48,306 bases of DNA. Source: an uncultured Sphingobacteriales bacterium. GTDB taxonomy: Bacteria > Bacteroidota > Bacteroidia > Chitinophagales > Chitinophagaceae. Under the pieces are notes generated by a model, which was not told the origin of the DNA, did no database searches, and saw nothing but the letters and a program-made list of their open reading frames with translations. Positions 23,831-31,020 of this stretch are shown here, one piece after another (the stretch's first letter is position 1; every line of letters starts with the position of its first letter). The stretch lies in NCBI GenBank assembly GCA_946479435.1, contig CAMLFX010000012.1:1-48306 (forward strand), written 5' to 3'. Both the position numbers and the translations under genes were made by a program.

Positions 23831-25312
23831 ATGGCAAAAATACTTGTAATAGATGATGATAATGATATGTGCATGCTGCTTAACCGTTTTCTTACCCGTA
23901 ACAGTTACGAAGTAACTACGGTTAATACAGGCGTCGCAGCATCAGAATGGATGAAGAAGAACGAGCCCGACCTTGTACTGTGCGATTTTAAGCTGGATGA
24001 TATTACCGGCGCTGAAATGCTGGTTAAAATAAAGGAAATACATCCATCGGCCATAGTAATAATTATTACTGGGTATAGCGATGTGAAAGATGCTGTAGAA
24101 GTAATGAAGATGGGTGCGTACGATTATGTTACCAAACCTCTGTACCCCGATGAAATATTGCTAACAATAAAGAAAGCATTATCGGAAGGTGGTGCATCTG
24201 CGCAGCCTTCTAAAACATACTCATCGGCACCGGCGGCTACAAACGGATCCACCAAGTCAAGCCCATCGCAAACAAAACTTAAAGGCACCGGCGATAGCAG
24301 CTATATTATGGGCGATAGTCCTGAGTTTGCCAATATCATTAAGCAAATAGAATTAGTTGCCCCTACTAATTACAGTGTTATTATTTACGGTGAAAGTGGT
24401 AGTGGCAAAGAAGCAATAGCACAGCAGATACACAAGAACAGCAAACGTGCAAATAAGCCGTTCGTAGCAATAGATTGCGGAGCCTTATCGAAAGAGTTGG
24501 CTGGTAGCGAGCTGTTCGGCCACGAAAAAGGTGCTTTCACCGGTGCGCTCAATCAAAAGATCGGTAGTCTTGAAATTGCTAACGAGGGAACAATATTTCT
24601 AGATGAGATAGCCAACCTGTCGTACGATATACAGGTATCGTTGCTGCGTGTGGTGCAGGAACGTAAAATAAGAAGGGTAGGTGGTAATAAAGACATTGAG
24701 ATAGATGTTCGTATCATTATAGCCAGTAACGAGCGCCTGTGGGACGCGGCAAGGAATGGTAAATTCCGCGAAGATCTTTATCACAGGTTCAATGAATTTA
24801 GTATTGAAGTGCCGCCGCTGCGCGAACGTAAGGGCGATATTATGCTATTCGCACGTTTTTTCCTGGAGAAAACGAATGCAGAACTTGGTAAGAATGTAAA
24901 AGACTTTTCGCCCGAGGTACAAAACATACTGAACAACTACGTATGGTATGGTAACCTGCGCGAGCTGAAGAATGTAGTGAAGCGGTCAACTCTTTTAACT
25001 GATGGTGATTATGTTGAAGTGCGTTCATTGCCTTTTGAAATAAGCAATTATTCAAAGCTTCAGTTCGATGCGCCTGCATCATCGTCGCAGCAACTAACTG
25101 CTATGTCAGAGCCAAGAGCTGAAAAACCGGCGGCCAATATCCCGTTTGAGAACAAACTGAAATCGGCAAATATTGATGCCGAATATGAAGTGATATTAGA
25201 TGCACTAAAGCAATCGAACTTTAATAAAAGTAAGGCTGCCAAACTACTGAATATAGACCGTAAGACATTGTACAATAAAATGAAGCAATTCAAAGCTTTC
25301 AAATTAGATTAA
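23831..25312 (+). CDS. Sigma-54-dependent transcriptional activator, NtrC class
   Basis: A 493-residue response regulator. Receiver domain 1-118 with acidic pocket Asp8-Asp9, phospho-acceptor Asp52 (LVLCDFKLDD), Thr80 and Lys102. A Ser/Thr/Pro-rich linker (about 119-155) leads to the AAA+ domain: Walker A GESGSGKE (187-194), the sigma-54-contacting GAFTGA loop (234-239), Walker B TIFLDE (254-259) and arginine fingers in FREDLYHRF. The C-terminus is a Fis-type helix-turn-helix (about 453-489, SKAAKLLNIDRKTLYNKMKQ). When phosphorylated it should hydrolyse ATP to activate sigma-54 promoters. Two kinases follow immediately (gap 20 bases), the likely phosphate donors. Confidence 0.97.
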   Translation: MAKILVIDDDNDMCMLLNRFLTRNSYEVTTVNTGVAASEWMKKNEPDLVLCDFKLDDITGAEMLVKIKEIHPSAIVIIITGYSDVKDAVEVMKMGAYDYVTKPLYPDEILLTIKKALSEGGASAQPSKTYSSAPAATNGSTKSSPSQTKLKGTGDSSYIMGDSPEFANIIKQIELVAPTNYSVIIYGESGSGKEAIAQQIHKNSKRANKPFVAIDCGALSKELAGSELFGHEKGAFTGALNQKIGSLEIANEGTIFLDEIANLSYDIQVSLLRVVQERKIRRVGGNKDIEIDVRIIIASNERLWDAARNGKFREDLYHRFNEFSIEVPPLRERKGDIMLFARFFLEKTNAELGKNVKDFSPEVQNILNNYVWYGNLRELKNVVKRSTLLTDGDYVEVRSLPFEISNYSKLQFDAPASSSQQLTAMSEPRAEKPAANIPFENKLKSANIDAEYEVILDALKQSNFNKSKAAKLLNIDRKTLYNKMKQFKAFKLD

Positions 25313-25332
25313 TAGTGATATTGGCTAATAAA

Positions 25333-26487
25333 ATGAGTGATCTTACAATTAATAACGAGCGGTTAAACGACAGGGAATATCTGCAGCTAACTACGTCGCT
25401 TATGAATTTGTTTGTAGTTGTATTCGAGAGAGCTACAAACACCCTAAAATACAATATTGGTCAGCTTGAAGTGGCCCTGGGCCATAATAACCTGGATGCA
25501 GATATTGATTTGCCGCAACTGCTGCACCCTGAGGATATGGAAACATATAATTCATTGATGTCGGAATTAATATCGGGTAGGGCTATAACGCCCGCAATGG
25601 TAAGGTTTATGCAAGGCAATGGTGCATACCTGTCCTACGCTATTACTGCGTTGCCCTCGCTTACTGGCGATATTTTGATCACATTCATTAGCCAATCCTC
25701 ACTTATTGGTAAAGGGAAAGAATCTAACCTGAATCAGGCAAACTATACGATACATAAATTGCAGCAATCGAATAGGGAGCTGGAAGACTTTGCTTATGTG
25801 GCATCGCACGACCTGCAAGAGCCTTTGCGTAAAATAAGCACTTTCGGTGGCCGGTTGTACGAACGGTATTCTGCACAGCTGGATGAAGAAGGGCAAATGT
25901 ACCTCAACCGTATGCTTACGGCATCTGCCAACATGCGTATGTTTATAGATAACCTACTGGAGTTTTCGCGCATTGACAGGATCGCACATACCGTAGCGCC
26001 AACTGATCTTGCATTTGTATTAAGACAGGTAATAGCTGACCTTGAACTAAAAATAGAAGAAACTGGTACGCAGGTTGTTTTTGATAAATTGCCAATGATA
26101 GATGCTGTGTCTTCGCAAATGAAACAATTCTTCAATAATGTCATCAGCAACGCAATCAAGTTCAGGCAAAAAGATGTGAACCCCGTCATCAAAATATCGG
26201 CACATGAAATAAGTGATTACGAACGCGTGCAGTATGGCTTGCCTGATGGCAATGTTTATCATAAATTAATGATATGCGATAACGGCATAGGTATAGAAAG
26301 CGGCTATGAAGAGCAGATATTTGAAGTTTTTCAGCGGCTGCATGGCAAGTCGGAATACCCCGGTTCAGGTATTGGCCTGGCTATTTGTAAAAAAATAGTT
26401 GCCTACCACAGAGGGTTATTGTTTGCAGGGAACAATGAGGATGAAGGTGCGTGTATCATAGCTATTCTGCCTCAAAAACATTTATAA
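25333..26487 (+). CDS. Soluble PAS-like sensor histidine kinase
   Basis: A 384-residue kinase with no membrane segment or signal peptide. The N-terminal 130 residues look like a PAS fold (LFVVVFERATNTLKYNIGQL, LLHPEDMETYNSLMSELISG), followed by a coiled coil (YTIHKLQQSNRELEDFAYV) and the H-box ASHDLQEPLRKISTF (phospho-His 159). The ATPase boxes are present: N (VISNAIKFRQ), G1 (ICDNGIGIE), F (IFEVFQRLH) and G2 (GSGIGLAIC). It should phosphorylate the activator encoded 20 bases upstream or one of the single receivers. I chose ATG 25333; the in-frame GTG at 25315 would add six residues and nearly touch the preceding stop codon. Confidence 0.94.
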   Translation: MSDLTINNERLNDREYLQLTTSLMNLFVVVFERATNTLKYNIGQLEVALGHNNLDADIDLPQLLHPEDMETYNSLMSELISGRAITPAMVRFMQGNGAYLSYAITALPSLTGDILITFISQSSLIGKGKESNLNQANYTIHKLQQSNRELEDFAYVASHDLQEPLRKISTFGGRLYERYSAQLDEEGQMYLNRMLTASANMRMFIDNLLEFSRIDRIAHTVAPTDLAFVLRQVIADLELKIEETGTQVVFDKLPMIDAVSSQMKQFFNNVISNAIKFRQKDVNPVIKISAHEISDYERVQYGLPDGNVYHKLMICDNGIGIESGYEEQIFEVFQRLHGKSEYPGSGIGLAICKKIVAYHRGLLFAGNNEDEGACIIAILPQKHL

Positions 26488-26514
26488 TTCATTATGCAAT
26501 AATTTTCAGATCTC

Positions 26515-27975
26515 ATGAAGCCCCGCGTTACCAGAATATTGATAGTAGATGATGATGAAGATGATTTTTTCCTTACCAGCGACTATATAAAGCACATACC
26601 TAAATCTTCTTATCATATAGACTGGTGCCCTAAGTATGGCGAAGCACTGAAGCACATGATAAATGCTGATTACGATCTGTATTTTGTTGACTACCGCTTA
26701 GGTGCAAAGTCTGGTGTTGATTTGCTTAAAGAGGCCATATCGGCCAATTGCGAAGAGCCTATTGTGTTGCTTACCGGGAAGGGGAATTACGATGTGGACC
26801 TTGAAGCCATGCAGCTAGGGGCTGTGGACTATCTGGTAAAAGGTGAGCTGACAGTTGAGAAGATGGAACGCTGCGTGCGTTACGCCCTGGAGCATGCTGC
26901 AACGCTAAAGGCGTTGAAAGAAAATGAACGTAAGTTTAGAGGGATTTTTGAAAAATCGAAGGACATAATTTTTCTTGCTGATAGAGACCTGAACCTAAAA
27001 GAGGTAAATGATGCAACACAGTCTTTGCTGGGATATACGCGCGAAGAAGCTTTGGAAATGAATGTGTGCGATTTTATAGAGCAGGCGCAGCATAAAAAAT
27101 TCCTTACACAATTATTGCATACAAGAAAAGTAGTGGATGACTGGGAAATAACCCTTAGTACGAAAGATGGCGATAAGAAACATTGCATGATCACCGCAAC
27201 GCTGGAGGACGGCTATAACGGGGATTATATACAAGGCATCATACATGATATAACCAACCTTAAGAAGGCGGAAAAGGCAACCATTTTATCAGAAAAGCTA
27301 GCCGTTGCGGGGCGCCTGGTACGTACATTGGCGCACGAGGTAAGAAATCCGCTAAATAATATTACACTATCTGTTGAACAAATGCAGCAGGAGCAGCAGG
27401 ATGATAATTCGCTATTATATCTTGATATTATTTACCGTAACAGCCGCCGCATCAGCGACCTGATTGGCGAGCTTTTAAACTCATCGAAACCCAGTGAAAT
27501 AGTGCTGGTACCTGTACCACTGCAGCATATATTGGATAGTGTTATCAATGCATCTATCGACAGGCTTACGCTAAAACATATAAAACTTAGTGTAAACTAC
27601 CCCGATGAACCGCTGTATGTAGAGGCCGATAATGAAAAACTGATGTTGGCATTGCTGAACATTGTGATAAACGCTGTAGAGGCTATGGAGGAAGGGAAAG
27701 GTGTGCTGGATATAAGTCTTACGCAGGAAGATACATTAGTTATGTTGCGTATCTCTGATAATGGCTGTGGCATTTCGGAAGAAAACGTAGCACGCCTTTT
27801 CGAGCCATATTTTACACAAAAAAGAAATGGCGTAGGCCTTGGGCTTGCATTTACGCTCAACATTGTGCAGTCGCATAAAGGTAACATAGAAGTGATATCG
27901 CAACCGGGGCAGGGTACTACATTTGCATTGACATTTCCAGTCAGCGAGGCAATTTCTTCAGTAAGTGTTTCCTGA
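26515..27975 (+). CDS. Hybrid REC-PAS-histidine kinase
   Basis: A 486-residue soluble protein with an N-terminal receiver (1-125; Asp12-Asp13, phospho-Asp59 in YFVDYRLG, Thr87, Lys109), a PAS domain (about 138-250; KFRGIFEKSKDIIFLADRDL and IQGIIHDITNLKKAE), then a kinase core: H-box TLAHEVRNPLNNITLSVEQM (phospho-His 274), N box (VINAVEAME), G1 (ISDNGCGIS) and G2 (GVGLGLAFT). The H-box belongs to the NtrB-like subfamily, commonly paired with NtrC-class activators. The N-terminal receiver means the kinase can itself be controlled by phosphorylation from another kinase, for example 25333-26487, which precedes it by 27 bases. Confidence 0.95.
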   Translation: MKPRVTRILIVDDDEDDFFLTSDYIKHIPKSSYHIDWCPKYGEALKHMINADYDLYFVDYRLGAKSGVDLLKEAISANCEEPIVLLTGKGNYDVDLEAMQLGAVDYLVKGELTVEKMERCVRYALEHAATLKALKENERKFRGIFEKSKDIIFLADRDLNLKEVNDATQSLLGYTREEALEMNVCDFIEQAQHKKFLTQLLHTRKVVDDWEITLSTKDGDKKHCMITATLEDGYNGDYIQGIIHDITNLKKAEKATILSEKLAVAGRLVRTLAHEVRNPLNNITLSVEQMQQEQQDDNSLLYLDIIYRNSRRISDLIGELLNSSKPSEIVLVPVPLQHILDSVINASIDRLTLKHIKLSVNYPDEPLYVEADNEKLMLALLNIVINAVEAMEEGKGVLDISLTQEDTLVMLRISDNGCGISEENVARLFEPYFTQKRNGVGLGLAFTLNIVQSHKGNIEVISQPGQGTTFALTFPVSEAISSVSVS

Positions 27976-28019
27976 TATATGGCATAGTCCTTTTAATGTG
28001 TAATTAAATACTAAATACT

Positions 28020-28169
28020 ATGAGAGGCATTCTTTATCTTATCGCTATTATCCTGCTTATTGGTTGGCTATTGGGTGTGTTTGTATATAGTTTGAAAGGC
28101 TTGATACACATACTTCTTGTTATTGCTATCATCTCTTTACTTCTTGGCCTTATAAGGCGGGGTACGTAG
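28020..28169 (+). CDS. lmo0937-type small membrane protein
   Basis: A 49-residue protein, MRGILYLIAIILLIGWLLGV followed by FVYSLKGLIHILLVIAIISL and LLGLIRRGT, that fits the lmo0937 family of two-helix membrane proteins: two hydrophobic helices joined by a short FVYSLKGLIH turn and a basic end. The family is widespread in Bacteroidota and Firmicutes, often near stress genes, with no proven function. It lies 44 bases downstream of the hybrid kinase and just before a long palindromic terminator, so it may be the last gene of the rpoN-region transcript. Confidence 0.85.
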   Translation: MRGILYLIAIILLIGWLLGVFVYSLKGLIHILLVIAIISLLLGLIRRGT

Positions 28170-28195
28170 ATTGATGAGTATAGGTAAACTAATTA

Positions 28196-28225
28196 AAGAA
28201 GGCGCCATAATTATGGCGCCTTCTT
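28196..28225. terminator. 30-base perfect palindrome, probable bidirectional terminator
   Basis: AAGAAGGCGCCATAA (28196-28210) is followed immediately by its exact reverse complement (28211-28225). It lies between convergent genes. There is no adjoining T-run on the plus strand; the first T-run starts 11 bases later (28236). Confidence 0.65.
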
Positions 28226-28252
28226 GCTATATACTTTTTTACAACAACTTGT

Positions 28253-28618
28253 TTAAGCAGTCCTTTCAAGTTTTTGTAGCTGCTGGTCAAGGTCAGATAA
28301 CTTTATAGGTTTCTCAATAACATTATATTTGGCTTGCGGAGGCATCTCGGGTATTTGCGGATGAAAAGCACTGATCATGTTGATACATGTATCAGGAAAT
28401 GCAGCTGCAATTTCCGGTGCCATGCTCCAACCCGTACCATCGGGCAGGTTATTGTCAAGAAACAGTATGTTTGGATGAAGGGTGCGTAGTGCTGACATAC
28501 CATCTTCTAATGTATGCGACAAAAAAACTTCGTAGTTTTTTCTTGTCAGATAGCTCTTCAGCAGTAAGCACAAATCGGTCTCGTCATCAATTATCAGAAC
28601 TTTTTTTGGCCGTACCAT
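28253..28618 (-). CDS. Stand-alone response regulator receiver protein
   Basis: A 121-residue single receiver domain starting at ATG 28618. Acidic pair Asp11-Asp12 (VLIIDDETDLC), phospho-Asp55 (NILFLDNNLPDGTGW), Ser83 (MISAF) and Lys103 (VIEKPIKLSD) are all in place. No output domain, so it probably acts as a phosphate shuttle or by protein contact. Its start resembles the receiver of the NtrC-class activator (both have LxxxLTRxxYEV). An in-frame GTG at 28624 is possible but adds only two residues. It is separated from the second receiver gene by 112 bases on the same strand. Confidence 0.93.
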   Translation of the reverse strand: MVRPKKVLIIDDETDLCLLLKSYLTRKNYEVFLSHTLEDGMSALRTLHPNILFLDNNLPDGTGWSMAPEIAAAFPDTCINMISAFHPQIPEMPPQAKYNVIEKPIKLSDLDQQLQKLERTA

Positions 28619-28736
28619 CTCCACTTTTTAATTGTTGGGGTATTTTACAAAAGCATTCAATATTTATATTGATTATGTATTTGTAATACAATATTAATAT
28701 GCAAAAACGATGCCGTCAGTGTTTGCTGTGGCTATT

Positions 28737-29171
28737 CTACTGTGATTGAGATGGGGTATTTGACACATTCATCCAGTAGCTACGTAGGGCAGCTACAGTT
28801 TTCAGAAGGTTTTCAAAACTATTCGGTTTTGTAATATATGAATTGGCGCCCGATTCATAGCAACGGTGCATTTCCTGCTCATTATTAGTAGTGCTAAATA
28901 TGACAACGGGAATTTTTTTGAACTTCGGATGCTGTTTTAGTTCCTTAAGTACTTCCCTGCCATCTTTCTTAGGCATGTTAAGATCAAGAAGTATAAATTT
29001 GGGTAGTGATGTTTGCTCATCTTTCTCTAATAGATACAGATATTCCAACACCTCAACCCCATTTTCTACAAAATGTAGTTTGTCCTGAAACCCATTTTCC
29101 TCGAAGGCTGCCTGTAGCAAAAACCTGTCGTCAGCATCATCTTCTGCTATTAATATGAAAACCCCTTCCAT
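28737..29171 (-). CDS. Stand-alone receiver protein, Rcp1-like
   Basis: A 144-residue receiver with the features of the Rcp1 subfamily: FILIAEDDADDRFLLQAAFE (Asp11-Asp12), an extra stretch before beta strand 3 (YLYLLEKDEQTSLPKF), phospho-Asp63 in ILLDLNMPKKDG, Ser/Thr in VVIFSTTNNEQE, and Lys in YITKPNSFENLL. Such receivers commonly partner with kinases of the SHDLQEPL type in Bacteroidota and cyanobacteria, and both such kinases lie in this block (20711-22114 and 25333-26487). The partner is not certain from sequence alone. Confidence 0.94.
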   Translation of the reverse strand: MEGVFILIAEDDADDRFLLQAAFEENGFQDKLHFVENGVEVLEYLYLLEKDEQTSLPKFILLDLNMPKKDGREVLKELKQHPKFKKIPVVIFSTTNNEQEMHRCYESGANSYITKPNSFENLLKTVAALRSYWMNVSNTPSQSQ

Positions 29172-29317
29172 TTAAACTTACCAGTATGCTTTGTAATGTG
29201 GACTACGAAAATACAAATGATTTTATTTTAAATGATATATGTTTGTTTGATATATTTATTTGTTGGTTGCTTATAGAGGCATAATATTTATATCTTTTTC
29301 TGTATAAAGCTATCATC

Positions 29318-29548
29318 ATGAAGGGCACTAAACGTAAATGGATTAGATACTTTAATATAATACTGGGCATACCAAATAAAAAGCAACGCACCAGTGGTGC
29401 AGGTGATAACTCATATACAGAAAGAAGTATTGAACCGGCAAGCAGGCAAATTAATTTATTGCGCGAGCAACAAGGCTTTAGTGCCTGGCAGCTAAAGGCC
29501 GATTATAATAGTGCCCCTGTTATCCAGCATTGTGAAGGAGATTTTTAA
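29318..29548 (+). CDS. Small basic protein, hypothetical
   Basis: A 76-residue protein beginning KGTKRKWIRYFNIILGIPNK, basic and without a signal peptide or membrane helix, with a more polar C-terminal half (SRQINLLREQQGFSAWQLKA). I recognise no family. Support for it as a gene is that it has a good terminator 26 bases downstream (29574-29607) and stands alone in its own transcriptional space; the upstream TATCTTTT near 29290 is only a near match to the promoter consensus. Confidence 0.5.
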   Translation: MKGTKRKWIRYFNIILGIPNKKQRTSGAGDNSYTERSIEPASRQINLLREQQGFSAWQLKADYNSAPVIQHCEGDF

Positions 29549-29573
29549 ACTGATATATATAGTAAGAAGATGC

Positions 29574-29607
29574 AAGCTGTGTAATTAATTTTACACGGCT
29601 TTTTTAT
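29574..29607 (+). terminator. Rho-independent terminator
   Basis: AAGCTGTGTAA (29574-29584), loop TTAATT, TTACACGGCTT (29591-29601) with one G-T pair, then T residues. Confidence 0.85.
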
Positions 29608-29870
29608 TTCACCCAATTACAAACCTTTGTGTATCTTGATGCCGTCTTAGTACAGGTGCGGGTTTTTGAGGCCTGGGGCAAAATTTTTATTTACGCAGGC
29701 ATTGCAACTTTGAAATATTTGCGTATTTTCAACCGTTGTGGCGTAAAGCAGGAGTTTTTTGAGTGTGGGGTAATTGGTATTTAAGCCTCAAATATTAACA
29801 GGAAATTATAAGATTTCAAACAAGAAAAACTAATAAAACAATCAGATAAAATACCCTAAAGGATAGTTAT
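29608..29870. other. 263-base region upstream of the PorP-like gene
   Basis: No gene visible. It contains the inverted repeat TTTGAGGC (29665-29672) and GCCTCAAA (29785-29792), 112 bases apart, and near-matches to the promoter consensus (CAACTTTG, AATATTTG around 29705-29720). The length suggests a regulated or long leader for the type IX secretion pair. Confidence 0.35.
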
Positions 29871-30917
29871 ATGATCAGGAAAAATACAATAGGCCGGGTA
29901 GCGTTAACTGCTGCATTTGCACTTACAATGCAGGCTGCTCAGGCTCAAGACATTCACTTTACTCAGTTCACAGCATCGCCACTAATTGTAAATCCGGCCT
30001 TTACGGGTAATTTTAGCGGGCAATTCCGTGCTTCTGCTATTTATCGCGATCAATGGAATAGCGTTACAAATGGCTTCAGAACTTATGCTGTATCTGTAGA
30101 TGGCCCGATCATAAACGATCTTTCGCACGATGATTACCTGGCTGCGGGCCTTCAATTATATAACGACCGCGCCGGTGATGCGAATTTTCAGAATTTATCA
30201 GTTTTAGGGTCTATTGCTTACCACAAATTTTTAGGAACAAGGCAAGATAAAGTCATCTCAGTAGGCTTTCAAGGCGGCTATACGCAAAAAAGTGTAGATA
30301 TAAGCAGGCTGATATGGGGAGATGAATATTCTGATGGTAATTTCCAGCAGGGCACTTCAGGCGAATATCCGGGTATTAAGCCTAAAGTTGATTACGGCGT
30401 TATTAACGCAGGTATCAGCTGGGCGCATAGCGTATCCGACAATTTTGGTTATGCAATAGGCCTTGGTGCTAATAACCTGAACCAACCACAAGAATCTCTT
30501 AAAAAGAAAAGGAATAGCGATGTAGGCCTGGGTATGCGTTATACCGCCCAGGTAGGTGCTATAGCGTACGTTAGTGAAAAACTGAGCCTGCGCCCGGCGG
30601 TTTTGTATCAAACACAAACATCTGCTGACGAAATAGTTGCAGGTAATGAGTTTCACCTGATAGTAGGCAACCCTGAAATACGCAGCTTCGCTACAGCAGT
30701 GTTTTTAGGTGGTTATTACCGTATGGATGACGCCGTACTGATAAACGCAGGCCTTGAGTTTAAAGGTTTCCGTTTGGGCCTTAGTTACGATTACAATACA
30801 TCAGCGCTTAATGCAGCTTCTAACGGTAGAGGCGGCTTCGAAATATCACTTACTTACATAGCGGCTGATCCCCTGGATTTTGCTCGTAAGTTGACATATC
30901 CGTGCTCTCGTTTCTAA
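29871..30917 (+). CDS. PorP/SprF family type IX secretion outer-membrane protein
   Basis: A 348-residue beta-barrel protein with a signal peptide (ending MQAAQAQ). The mature start DIHFTQFTASPLIVNPAFTG is the hallmark of PorP/SprF, followed by FRASAIYRDQWNSV and alternating aromatic/small residues of membrane strands up to the end. PorP is needed for secretion through the type IX system, and SprF-type relatives assist export of particular adhesins. It is followed after a terminator and a 103-base gap by a PorE-like OmpA protein gene. No large adhesin gene lies nearby, which favours a general PorP-like over an adhesin-specific SprF role. Confidence 0.94.
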   Translation: MIRKNTIGRVALTAAFALTMQAAQAQDIHFTQFTASPLIVNPAFTGNFSGQFRASAIYRDQWNSVTNGFRTYAVSVDGPIINDLSHDDYLAAGLQLYNDRAGDANFQNLSVLGSIAYHKFLGTRQDKVISVGFQGGYTQKSVDISRLIWGDEYSDGNFQQGTSGEYPGIKPKVDYGVINAGISWAHSVSDNFGYAIGLGANNLNQPQESLKKKRNSDVGLGMRYTAQVGAIAYVSEKLSLRPAVLYQTQTSADEIVAGNEFHLIVGNPEIRSFATAVFLGGYYRMDDAVLINAGLEFKGFRLGLSYDYNTSALNAASNGRGGFEISLTYIAADPLDFARKLTYPCSRF

Positions 30918-30935
30918 CTTAGCGAAAAATTTTAA

Positions 30936-30977
30936 AAAGAAAGGGCAAAAAATTTTTTAAAGCCCTTTCTTTTTTTT
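30936..30977 (+). terminator. Rho-independent terminator after the PorP-like gene
   Basis: AAAGAAAGGGC (30936-30946) pairs with GCCCTTTCTTT (30962-30972), T-run to 30977. It lies between the PorP-like and PorE-like genes and should reduce read-through. Confidence 0.85.
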
Positions 30978-31020
30978 AAACCAATTTATATTTTTATACC
31001 CATTAACAACGCTCACGCAC

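Noticed and set aside
28699..28749. 16-codon frame beginning MQKRCRQCLLW between the two receiver genes
   Set aside because: Too short, overlaps the end of a real gene on the other strand, and has no supporting signals.
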